Assembly (NCBI GenBank): GCA_900321635.1
Contig: ONWV01000021.1
Location: 1-41,404, forward strand
Direction: 5' to 3'
Source of the DNA: an uncultured Spirochaetaceae bacterium
Lineage (GTDB): Bacteria > Spirochaetota > Spirochaetia > Sphaerochaetales > Sphaerochaetaceae
DNA length: 41,404 nucleotides
Position 1 is the first letter of the stretch. Every line of letters starts with the position of its first letter. The notes under the pieces were generated by a model, which was not told the origin of the DNA, did not search any database, and saw only the letters and a list, made by a program, of their open reading frames with translations. Made by a program: the position numbers and the translations under genes. Shown in pieces: positions 1-7,187 of the stretch.

Positions 1-9
1 TTTAGTCTT

Positions 10-2907
10 TCAGCAAACATAGAAACAGGATTCTCCAAGAGAGACTACTTTATCAGGTATCACTATGTTGCTGATTGAGGTATTCTTGAAAACCCTATCG
101 CCAACCGATTTTACAGTTGAAGGAATAGTAACTGACTCCAGTCCTGCCATACCATTAAATGCATCTTTACTTATTGAAGTAATTCCGTTCCTGAATGAAA
201 CATTAAATACAGCGCTATTTCCCGAGAAGGAAGATCTATCACCATAAACGCTTACGCAATTGTTGTTATATACATAGTCTACCGTCTGTCCATCATGCCA
301 GTCTTTAAACAACTCCAAACCAAGGTAAATAGCATTAGATGGAATAGTGATCCTCTCTATATTGGTTCCCTGGAAAGCATAGTCGTCTATTTCATAAACT
401 GTATCAGATATTTCAAGACCGTATATTTCGGAACGATATCTTAAATCATCTGTATCAACAATGCTTCTTCCACTCGGAACAAGCGTATAGATTCTGGCAT
501 TTGAATCTGAAAGTCTGTTGTCATAAAGATAACCACTTAAGTCATTAATCCTTTGACTATTTGTCCAATGTCTGAAAGCATTAGGGGCCATGTCAGAAAG
601 AATTGCAGGAAGTGTTATGTCTGAAATACTAGTACAATCATTGAACGCAAGATTGCCTATTGCCGTTATGTTACCCGACATTGTCACATCACTGAGGTTT
701 GTACAAAGAGAAAAGGTCTGGTGATCAATTGCCCTAACACTGTCAGGCAAATAAATACTATAGAGGTTTGTCATACCACCATATCCAGTTATTGCCTGAG
801 TTCCGTTCTTGACAATTGCATTTATCTTTGCATTACAGCCTGACAGAACACCTGCCTTAATCATGCTGGAATAATCATTAATGGTCTGACTGGATGTCCA
901 TCCAGAGAAGGCAGATGAAGCAATTTCAGTTATATACTGCCCTACATCAAAACTGATTATTGAAGAACAACCCCTGAAGGCAAAAGCTCCAATTTTAGTT
1001 ATGGAATCAGGCAACACCAGAACCTGTATATTTTTACAGTTTTCAAAACCATAATCTGCAACAGATGTAACTCGTGTTCCATTAATCCATTCAGGAACAA
1101 CTACCACTGATGGCAAAACAGATATATACTCACCATTTATTGAAACTGCACCATTTTTTATGTCAAAAAGACGTTCTGGAGATATGTCATTGATATGATA
1201 GTACTCTGCCGAAACTACATCTGAAGATTCCATGCCAGCTTTTATGGCAATGGCTTTAACCATACATGATGAGGAAAAGCTTATCGGGGTACTATATGTA
1301 TTTCCATTTGTAGCGGATGGAGTACTTCCGTCAGTAGTATAGATTATCTGTGCGCCCTCTGTTGAACTTGAAATCAAAAGAGAACTTGTATTGTTAACAA
1401 CGCTACTATCCTTGAGGCTGAACTGGGGCTTCGCAACTTTAACATAATAACTCTTACTGACAATATCTGAGTAAACAACCATTTCCCCATCACAATAGTA
1501 GGAAAAAGCTTTAATCATCAAATTTCTGTCTAGGATAATCGGATTCACATATAGGTTGGAATCTGTAGTCGGATTACTTCCATCTGTTGTGTAATAAATA
1601 GCCAACTCATCATAAGGAGTTGACAGTCTAATCGAATTTCCTTCTTGGTAGATTCCTTCATCTAGGTCATACTCAGGGGCTGAAATCTTTACGATAACAC
1701 TGTCAAGATCCACATAGCCACAAATAGAACAAATCTCATAGGTTTTAGTATGAATGATACTGTTTGTAAAATTCTCAGTTAATGTCGAGAAAACATGTTT
1801 GGAATAATCACTTATAGCATCATTTTGCCCGCATGTAGATTTGTGCCAATGATATATTTCATCAAAAGACCAAACATCTGAGTAAGTATGGGCATCCACC
1901 AAAGCCGGGATTGATTCTGTCCTTGTCGCACCGCAGACAGTACATGTATATGTCCTCACACCATCGGCCGTATGGGTCGCCTCTGTCGTGACAGTTCCAT
2001 TGTCCCACGAATGTTCAGCCTTACTGGAGATCAATTCATGTCCACATGTTGCATCGTGCCAGTGGTACGTCGTGTCATAGGTCCAAACAGAGGAAAACGA
2101 GTGGTTATGCCTTGCCTCTTCGATTTTGTCTTGTTGGACGTTATCGTTCTGAGGCTCAACATTCTCAGCCTTAACCTCAAGTCTGCACTCGTCTCCTTTT
2201 TCAATGTCCTGCGTAAGCTTTAGTTTCGCATCACCAAGGTCTACATTAGCATTTCCGTCAAGTTTCATTCCTCCGGTTAGGACAACCTGTGAGGAGTTTA
2301 CCTTAATGACAGAAGTTTCCATAGCAACAATGGTTCTTTTATCCTCTCTTGAGGTTATCTTCGCTGCACCTTGAATATTAAAACTGCCGCCTGTCGTTGT
2401 TATTGCATCTGCTTCAGTATTGCTTGCATTGACAGAAGCACTGAGAGTTGTATCGGAACTTGCCGTAATAACAGCTGTTGTTCCTGCCTTAAGCGTAGCT
2501 CCTTCTGCCACCTGAACAGTTCCGTTTGCAATCTCAACAGCCTTTCCTGTATTAGCAATGACGATTCCTTCACTACCGTCTGAAAGAGTAAGCGTGTGTC
2601 CTTGAAAATCTAATTTGACTTCTGCATCAATTCCTGAGATTGTTGCGCCAGAATCTGTTTTATCCCAATTGAGCCTAATGGTGTATGACTCTGAAGCAGC
2701 TTTAGCCCCTTTCTTTGATTTTTCCTTAAGAGACTGAACTGCTTGTTGCAAAGTATCATAGGATTCATTACTTGAACCAATTTGGAAGGCTTTTGTTGAA
2801 TTCTGCGCTGCAGGGGTGTTTTCCACTCCACCATTACATGAAAATAGCAGGAATGCTACAAAGATAAGAAGCGATATATAAGATAAAGATTTCAAACTCT
2901 TGTTCAC
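10..2907 (-). CDS. Surface lipoprotein with BspA-type leucine-rich repeats
   Basis: 965 residues from a GTG start, with no clear Shine-Dalgarno. Residues 1-23 form a lipoprotein signal ending LLFS|C, so export and lipidation of Cys24 are expected. About 90-230 is Ala/Thr/Gly-rich with short beta-strand-like repeats (beta-helix-like). About 260-400 has two His/Cys modules of the type HSFSSVW...YHWH..TCG, each followed by a CxxC knuckle (TCTVCG, ICSICG). Two chitobiase C-terminal-like units with TTDGSNP and TTDGSTPS motifs lie near 440 and 523. From about 590 onward are BspA/LRR_5 repeats (SITKIGAFAFRGC and similar). BspA-type repeats in other bacteria are surface adhesins; an adhesin role here is inference. 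The protein stops inside a repeat (GESCFYVC), so the C-terminus may be truncated. The gene appears more AT-rich than its neighbour. Confidence 0.85.
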   Translation of the reverse strand: MNKSLKSLSYISLLIFVAFLLFSCNGGVENTPAAQNSTKAFQIGSSNESYDTLQQAVQSLKEKSKKGAKAASESYTIRLNWDKTDSGATISGIDAEVKLDFQGHTLTLSDGSEGIVIANTGKAVEIANGTVQVAEGATLKAGTTAVITASSDTTLSASVNASNTEADAITTTGGSFNIQGAAKITSREDKRTIVAMETSVIKVNSSQVVLTGGMKLDGNANVDLGDAKLKLTQDIEKGDECRLEVKAENVEPQNDNVQQDKIEEARHNHSFSSVWTYDTTYHWHDATCGHELISSKAEHSWDNGTVTTEATHTADGVRTYTCTVCGATRTESIPALVDAHTYSDVWSFDEIYHWHKSTCGQNDAISDYSKHVFSTLTENFTNSIIHTKTYEICSICGYVDLDSVIVKISAPEYDLDEGIYQEGNSIRLSTPYDELAIYYTTDGSNPTTDSNLYVNPIILDRNLMIKAFSYYCDGEMVVYSDIVSKSYYVKVAKPQFSLKDSSVVNNTSSLLISSSTEGAQIIYTTDGSTPSATNGNTYSTPISFSSSCMVKAIAIKAGMESSDVVSAEYYHINDISPERLFDIKNGAVSINGEYISVLPSVVVVPEWINGTRVTSVADYGFENCKNIQVLVLPDSITKIGAFAFRGCSSIISFDVGQYITEIASSAFSGWTSSQTINDYSSMIKAGVLSGCNAKINAIVKNGTQAITGYGGMTNLYSIYLPDSVRAIDHQTFSLCTNLSDVTMSGNITAIGNLAFNDCTSISDITLPAILSDMAPNAFRHWTNSQRINDLSGYLYDNRLSDSNARIYTLVPSGRSIVDTDDLRYRSEIYGLEISDTVYEIDDYAFQGTNIERITIPSNAIYLGLELFKDWHDGQTVDYVYNNNCVSVYGDRSSFSGNSAVFNVSFRNGITSISKDAFNGMAGLESVTIPSTVKSVGDRVFKNTSISNIVIPDKVVSLGESCFYVC

Positions 2908-3027
2908 GTTGTTAACCCAAACCTATAAACAAATAAATTTTAATACTACGTAATCAAGCGAGTCAAGTTTTTTGGTTTAGACGGTATTGTTCCTTTCGAA
3001 CTGTATCCCTCTGCGATTTTTGATTAA

Positions 3028-4482
3028 TTGTGTCAAATTCACCAGACAAACACAGGCCTTCCAGGAGCAAGCGTAAGAGAAGCACGCGAACGTGTCCGAT
3101 GCGCCCTGAGAAGCTCCGGCTTCAAGTTCCCGCAAAACAGGGTTCTTGTGAACCTCAGCCCAGCAAGCCAGCCCAAGGACAGCACATTGCTGGACCTTCC
3201 TCTGGCCTGCGCCATTCTCACAAGCCAGCAAGGCACACCAAAGGAGATGGAAACAAAACCCGTAAAAATTATGATTGCAGGCGAGCTCACCCTAAATGGA
3301 GAAGTCCTTCCTGCCGCCCAGAGCGAAGGAGCCCTTGATGCAGCAAGAAGGTCCGGATGCTCTTTCTGCATCATCCCCTCCCGCCACATGGCCGTAGAGG
3401 ACATAACGGACCTGACTGTGATAAAGACAACCAGCCTTGCCCACGCCTTTTCCGTCTGCTGCGACATCATGGCCGGCAACCTTGTACCCCAGACTGCATC
3501 AGGAGGCCCTGCGTCAAAACAAGTCATCTTCGAGGATGTGATAGGCATGGAAGAAGAAAAGGATACTTTGGCCATGGCCGCAAGCGGTTTTCACAGCATC
3601 CTTTTATTCGGGCCTCCGGGTGTGGGAAAGACCATGCTCAGCCGCAAGATGCACCTTTTGCTTGCGCCCCTTACGCAGAGCAGCAGAAGCGAGATTGCAA
3701 GAATCCTCGGCTGTGCCGACATCCACGACAACAAACTCTACGAGCGCTTTAGGATGCTCGGCCACGACTGCACCCAGCTTCAGTTCGTCTCAGGATCCTC
3801 CCCCAAAAGTCCTGGTGAAGGCGCTCTGTCCCACATGGGCACCCTCATTCTGGACGAAATCAACAAGTACCCTCCGAAACTTCTCGAGACCGTCAAGGAC
3901 TCCTACGACAAGGGCTTCACACAAAGCTCTCGCAGCGGCGAAGTCATCAGCTACCCTTCCCGCTTTCTCATGGTAGGAAACATGAACGCCTGCGCCTGCG
4001 GAGGCCTTGGCGATCCCGATGCCATCTGCACATGCACAGCGCAGAAACTCACAAACCACTGGGCCCATGTCGGCCGCCAGGTGATCGAGCGCTTTGACAT
4101 CCGTCTTCCGGTGACCACGCCCAAGGACATCCTCTCGTGCATGGGAAAGCCCTCACAGACCGATGCCTACTATCAGGGAAAAGTCCGTCAGTCAGCCGAA
4201 CGGCAGTGCCATAGATATAAAGAAATAGAAGGCGTCGACTTCAACGGCCAGGTTCACTACAGCACAACAGCCCTGTCCCGCCTTACAGCGGAGATCGACC
4301 TCTTCTGCAAAATGGGCCTTGGCGACAGCCTCAATTCCAGATCCCAGATAAGCCTCATCGCCCTTGCCAGAACCATAGCTGACTATGACGACCGACCCCA
4401 GGTGACTGAAGACGACTTTGCCCAAGCCAAGAGCCTTAGGCGCTACGGCCTTGGCGACTACTACTGGAGATCATTGAAATGA
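3028..4482 (+). CDS. YifB/ComM-like Mg-chelatase-type AAA+ ATPase, 5' end damaged or misplaced
   Basis: 484 residues. The N-terminal YifB (ChlI-like) domain begins abruptly at TGLPGASVREARERVRCAL. The AAA+ domain has Walker A (FGPPGVGKT) and Walker B (GTLILDEINK), then a Cys-rich MNACACGG segment and FDIRLPV. The C-terminal Mg-chelatase helical part ends at RSLK. Relatives act in DNA processing (ComM helps integrate transformed DNA), but function here is unproven. Family members carry about 30-35 more residues before GLP. In this frame an in-frame TAA lies at 3025-3027, just before the only usable start (TTG 3028), and no ribosome-binding site is visible. Upstream in the same frame are residues resembling the family start (GLDGIVPFE). 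The gene is therefore N-terminally truncated, a pseudogene, or carries a sequence error. Central motifs also differ from typical YifB, such as SGSSPKSPGEG for the usual VGGGS.P.PGE. Confidence 0.75.
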   Translation: MCQIHQTNTGLPGASVREARERVRCALRSSGFKFPQNRVLVNLSPASQPKDSTLLDLPLACAILTSQQGTPKEMETKPVKIMIAGELTLNGEVLPAAQSEGALDAARRSGCSFCIIPSRHMAVEDITDLTVIKTTSLAHAFSVCCDIMAGNLVPQTASGGPASKQVIFEDVIGMEEEKDTLAMAASGFHSILLFGPPGVGKTMLSRKMHLLLAPLTQSSRSEIARILGCADIHDNKLYERFRMLGHDCTQLQFVSGSSPKSPGEGALSHMGTLILDEINKYPPKLLETVKDSYDKGFTQSSRSGEVISYPSRFLMVGNMNACACGGLGDPDAICTCTAQKLTNHWAHVGRQVIERFDIRLPVTTPKDILSCMGKPSQTDAYYQGKVRQSAERQCHRYKEIEGVDFNGQVHYSTTALSRLTAEIDLFCKMGLGDSLNSRSQISLIALARTIADYDDRPQVTEDDFAQAKSLRRYGLGDYYWRSLK

Positions 4483-4513
4483 CTCACTTTTTTAAGGGAG
4501 GGACAAATCGTAA

Positions 4514-4542
4514 TTGACAACTTGTCCTCCTTCTGCTAATCT
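4514..4542 (+). promoter_or_regulatory. Sigma70-type promoter of the tRNA-Lys/tRNA-Glu unit
   Basis: TTGACA (4514-4519), a 17-bp spacer, then TAATCT (4537-4542). The predicted start near 4549 leaves about 12 nt before tRNA-Lys. An inverted repeat (GGACAA 4501-4506 / TTGTCC 4522-4527) flanks the -35 box; its meaning is unknown. Confidence 0.75.
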
Positions 4543-4560
4543 CGTTTCTGTTGTGAACAC

Positions 4561-4633
4561 GGGCCAATAGCTCAGTAGGTAGAGCAACGCCCTTTTAAGG
4601 CGTGGGTCGTTGGTTCGAACCCAACTTGGCTCA
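4561..4633 (+). tRNA. tRNA-Lys(TTT)
   Basis: A 73-nt cloverleaf. The acceptor stem GGGCCAA pairs with TTGGCTC. The anticodon stem ACGCC/GGCGT encloses the loop CTTTTAA with anticodon TTT, and the T arm contains GGTTCGAACC. The discriminator base is A and CCA is not encoded. It lies 17 nt before tRNA-Glu and shares its promoter and terminator. Confidence 0.96.
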
Positions 4634-4650
4634 TGCAATCACAGCAAGAT

Positions 4651-4722
4651 GTCGCCCTCGTCTAGTGGTTAGGACAACGGGTTTTCATCCCGTCAACACG
4701 AGTTCGATCCTCGTGGGCGATG
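4651..4722 (+). tRNA. tRNA-Glu(TTC)
   Basis: A 72-nt cloverleaf. The acceptor stem GTCGCCC pairs with GGGCGAT, including a G-U at the first pair. The anticodon loop TTTTCAT gives anticodon TTC, and the T arm contains AGTTCGATCCT. The discriminator is G and CCA is not encoded. It is the second gene of the two-tRNA unit. Confidence 0.96.
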
Positions 4723-4723
4723 A

Positions 4724-4757
4724 AAAAAGCTCCCAGAAACGGGAGCCTTTATTTTTT
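4724..4757. terminator. Bidirectional rho-independent terminator
   Basis: Stem GCTCCC (4729-4734) / GGGAGC (4741-4746) with loop AGAAAC. A-rich sequence lies on the left and a T-rich run on the right, so it can end the tRNA transcript (plus) and also transcription arriving from the envelope cluster (minus). Confidence 0.8.
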
Positions 4758-4770
4758 AATAATCAGAAAA

Positions 4771-4889
4771 GCAGTCTGGAAACCTTAAAGTATGGTCTGC
4801 AAACTGCTAAAGCAGTCTGGAAACCTCATAGTATTGTCTGTAGACTGCTTCTGGCAGTCTAAAACAAAAATTATATCTCCACAGACTGC
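4771..4889. repeat. Three tandem ~37-bp palindromic repeat units
   Basis: Units at 4771-4807, 4812-4848 and 4854-4889, with a period of 41-42 bp. Each begins with GCAGT(CT) and ends with the inverse (AG)ACTGC, so each can fold into a hairpin. Units 1 and 2 match at about 32 of 37 positions; unit 3 keeps only the palindromic ends. They sit just after the stop codon of the minus-strand barrel gene, in its 3' untranslated region. Confidence 0.8.
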
Positions 4890-4895
4890 TTTTTC

Positions 4896-6116
4896 TTACT
4901 TGTCGTAGGCAAGCCTGACTCTGAATGACATGTAGTCGACAGGCTTATCACCATATTCCTTTCCGGCCTCGCGGTAACCGTAGACAAGTTCCATCCTGCT
5001 TCCGAGGAATCCTGCTCCGATTCCAAGCTCCGGATAGCCGTACTTGTATGAAGCCTTTACGCTTCCGATACCGAAAAGATCAACTGTGGCGCTGAGGTGG
5101 ACATACTTGAGAAGCTCCATAAAAGGTCTTGCCTTATTATAATCGTTCTGAAGGTAAAGGTTCAGGCCGGTAAGTTCAAGGCCGACTGTGGGATTTACAG
5201 CCCCAAGACGCGGATTGAAGATTACAGAGGCGCTCAGTGACCACGGAGTGTACAAAGTATAGGCACGTTCGCCGCCGTCAAAAGAGGCAGCTTTCTTGAA
5301 ATTCTCATACCACTTCATTGAGTAGTAGCCGTTGAGGTTGTTTGCCATAAGGCTGACATTCAGCCTCTGACCGAAAAATCCGAGAGTAGCTGACACGTCA
5401 ATCGGGAATCCAAGGCCTCCGCGGGATGGAAGAGAGTCAAACGATGCAGTCTTGTTGATAAGATCCGAAACCTTGTCGTAGTTGATCTGAAGCATGTAAA
5501 TCTTTTCTGCAATGTGGACTGATGCTCCGACATCCAGTGAATAAACATCCTGATCAATGATTCTCATGCCATAGCCGAATGTGATTGCAGCATCAAGAAC
5601 AGGAAGATAGCCGTTTCCGAGAATTGATTTTTTATCTGTATCAAGAGTTCCGTCTTCCTTGATTCTGGGCATTGACTTGACTTCAACGTTCGCATTCACA
5701 CCGAATCCGAAGTTTCCGATCTGAGCTCCTGTTCCGAAACCGCCTGCTACAATGCTGTTGTAGCCGCTTCCGACTTCTGTAAAGAGTCCCATGATGTAGT
5801 TGATCCAGTTCTTCTTGTCCCAATCGAACTTTGTGATGTTGGAAAGGGACTCGGCCACACTCCTGTTCTGAAGTGCCTTGGCGTAGTTGAAAGAAAGAGT
5901 ATCAATGTCCAGACCCTGGACTCTGAGCCTTGGGTTGGCAAGGTCGGAAGGGTTTCTGAAAATACTGTAGTTCAGACCGTCGTAATATGCGCTGTTTCCC
6001 GGTCTGTATGCGTTGTCGGTGACGCCGCTGTAGACTCCGTCATCTGTTGCACCCTGAGCAAATGCAAAGGAAAGGACCAGGGCAAGTGTAAGAATGATTA
6101 AAAGAACTTTTTTCAT
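4896..6116 (-). CDS. Predicted outer-membrane beta-barrel protein
   Basis: 406 residues with a Sec signal peptide (MKKVLLIILTLALVLSFAFA|Q). The mature part alternates polar and hydrophobic/aromatic residues and is Gly- and Tyr-rich (VAGGFGTGAQIGNFGFGVNA, GAGFLGSRMELVYGYREAG), as in TraF/PorV-like or other 12-16-strand barrels. It ends in a strand-like segment, YMSFRVRLAYDK. An exact family cannot be named. The ATG has a strong Shine-Dalgarno (GAGGAGGTGGG) that overlaps the end of the upstream lipoprotein gene, with only 12 nt between the two genes. They are therefore almost surely co-transcribed and may act together at the outer membrane (inference). The palindromic repeats and a terminator follow it. 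Confidence 0.85.
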   Translation of the reverse strand: MKKVLLIILTLALVLSFAFAQGATDDGVYSGVTDNAYRPGNSAYYDGLNYSIFRNPSDLANPRLRVQGLDIDTLSFNYAKALQNRSVAESLSNITKFDWDKKNWINYIMGLFTEVGSGYNSIVAGGFGTGAQIGNFGFGVNANVEVKSMPRIKEDGTLDTDKKSILGNGYLPVLDAAITFGYGMRIIDQDVYSLDVGASVHIAEKIYMLQINYDKVSDLINKTASFDSLPSRGGLGFPIDVSATLGFFGQRLNVSLMANNLNGYYSMKWYENFKKAASFDGGERAYTLYTPWSLSASVIFNPRLGAVNPTVGLELTGLNLYLQNDYNKARPFMELLKYVHLSATVDLFGIGSVKASYKYGYPELGIGAGFLGSRMELVYGYREAGKEYGDKPVDYMSFRVRLAYDK

Positions 6117-6128
6117 TTACCCACCTCC

Positions 6129-7157
6129 TCAGAATGCTCCGGAAACAAGACCTGCAATATCAAGCTTTGAATTGTAGATGTAGCTCAGTGCATCGAAATA
6201 GCTCAGAATCTTGTCCATGCTGGCCTTGGCAGAATCGTTCTCAAAAACATAATCAAAGAAGAACTTATAGTCCGGATTGTCAGGGTCAGGACATGATTTT
6301 TCAAAGGCATCTTTGACTTCAATCATAATGTCCATGACGCAGGAGACGATTCCAAAAGCAATCTTGTCTCCCACAGTCTGATAGTCCCTTGATCCTACAG
6401 ATGCCTTTATATCATCTAGGAATTTTGTAAAGACGGACATATCAATTTTGGGTTTATCTCCAGGATCAGAACCTGAGTTTGACTTAATAATATTGGCTAT
6501 TGACCTGATTTGCTCAAACACCCTCCTAGTCAACATGATGTAATAGTCACTTTCCTGAAGAGGCATAGGCATATTGGCTGTTTTAAGAGTTTCGGCAACA
6601 TCCTTAATTGTTTTAAGCTGCTCGCCGTTTACCCTTATTCCCCAAAAGGCAAGAAGCATTATCAGATTTGCACGTTTGTCATCATCAGTAAGATGCTCAA
6701 GAAGATCACCTACGGCCTCATCTCTTACCAAAATGTCGAAAACCTTCTTCCGGGCGTCCGATTTGCCGTATGACAGTCCTTCATATTTCGCATTGAGGGC
6801 ATTTCTCAGAGCCTTATCGCTGGCACTTGAATCTCTTGCGGAAAGAAGAAGATTGACAGTTTCATCGACAGTATTTCGATAGAATGTCTTCATCTCATCG
6901 CTCTTGAATTTCAGGTATCCATCCTTTTTTTCAGGATCAGAGGCGTCATGCCACTCAAAGGCTTTCTCACTCTCCTCAATGAAGGCTTCGACATTCTCGG
7001 TGGCCTTTTCTACGTAATACGGATTGCGCGGGACCAATGTGGCGTCACTGAGTTTTCCAAGTGAGCTTCCGAGATTCATGATGCTGTCAGCGCTGCAGCC
7101 TATTACCAGCGCAAGAACAAGGAATGCACATAATGCAATTATTGATTTCTTTAACAC
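6129..7157 (-). CDS. Lipoprotein of unknown function
   Basis: 342 residues from a GTG start with Shine-Dalgarno GGAGG. A lipoprotein signal ends LVIG|C at about residue 21. The rest is soluble, mostly helical and charged, with no family I recognise. The middle (KKVFDILVRDEAVGDLLEHL, MLLAFWGIRVNG) resembles helical repeats. It lies between the patatin/barrel gene and the beta-barrel gene on the same strand. A TATAAT box (minus, 7185-7180) lies just after the patatin gene stop, so it may have its own promoter. A role as periplasmic partner of the downstream barrel is inference from tight linkage only. Confidence 0.82.
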   Translation of the reverse strand: MLKKSIIALCAFLVLALVIGCSADSIMNLGSSLGKLSDATLVPRNPYYVEKATENVEAFIEESEKAFEWHDASDPEKKDGYLKFKSDEMKTFYRNTVDETVNLLLSARDSSASDKALRNALNAKYEGLSYGKSDARKKVFDILVRDEAVGDLLEHLTDDDKRANLIMLLAFWGIRVNGEQLKTIKDVAETLKTANMPMPLQESDYYIMLTRRVFEQIRSIANIIKSNSGSDPGDKPKIDMSVFTKFLDDIKASVGSRDYQTVGDKIAFGIVSCVMDIMIEVKDAFEKSCPDPDNPDYKFFFDYVFENDSAKASMDKILSYFDALSYIYNSKLDIAGLVSGAF

Positions 7158-7187
7158 GATTTCCTCCTAACCCGGCGCTATTATACA

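Noticed and set aside
4771..4889. CRISPR array
   Set aside because: Only three units, each a palindrome almost filling the period. No unique spacers and no cas genes.
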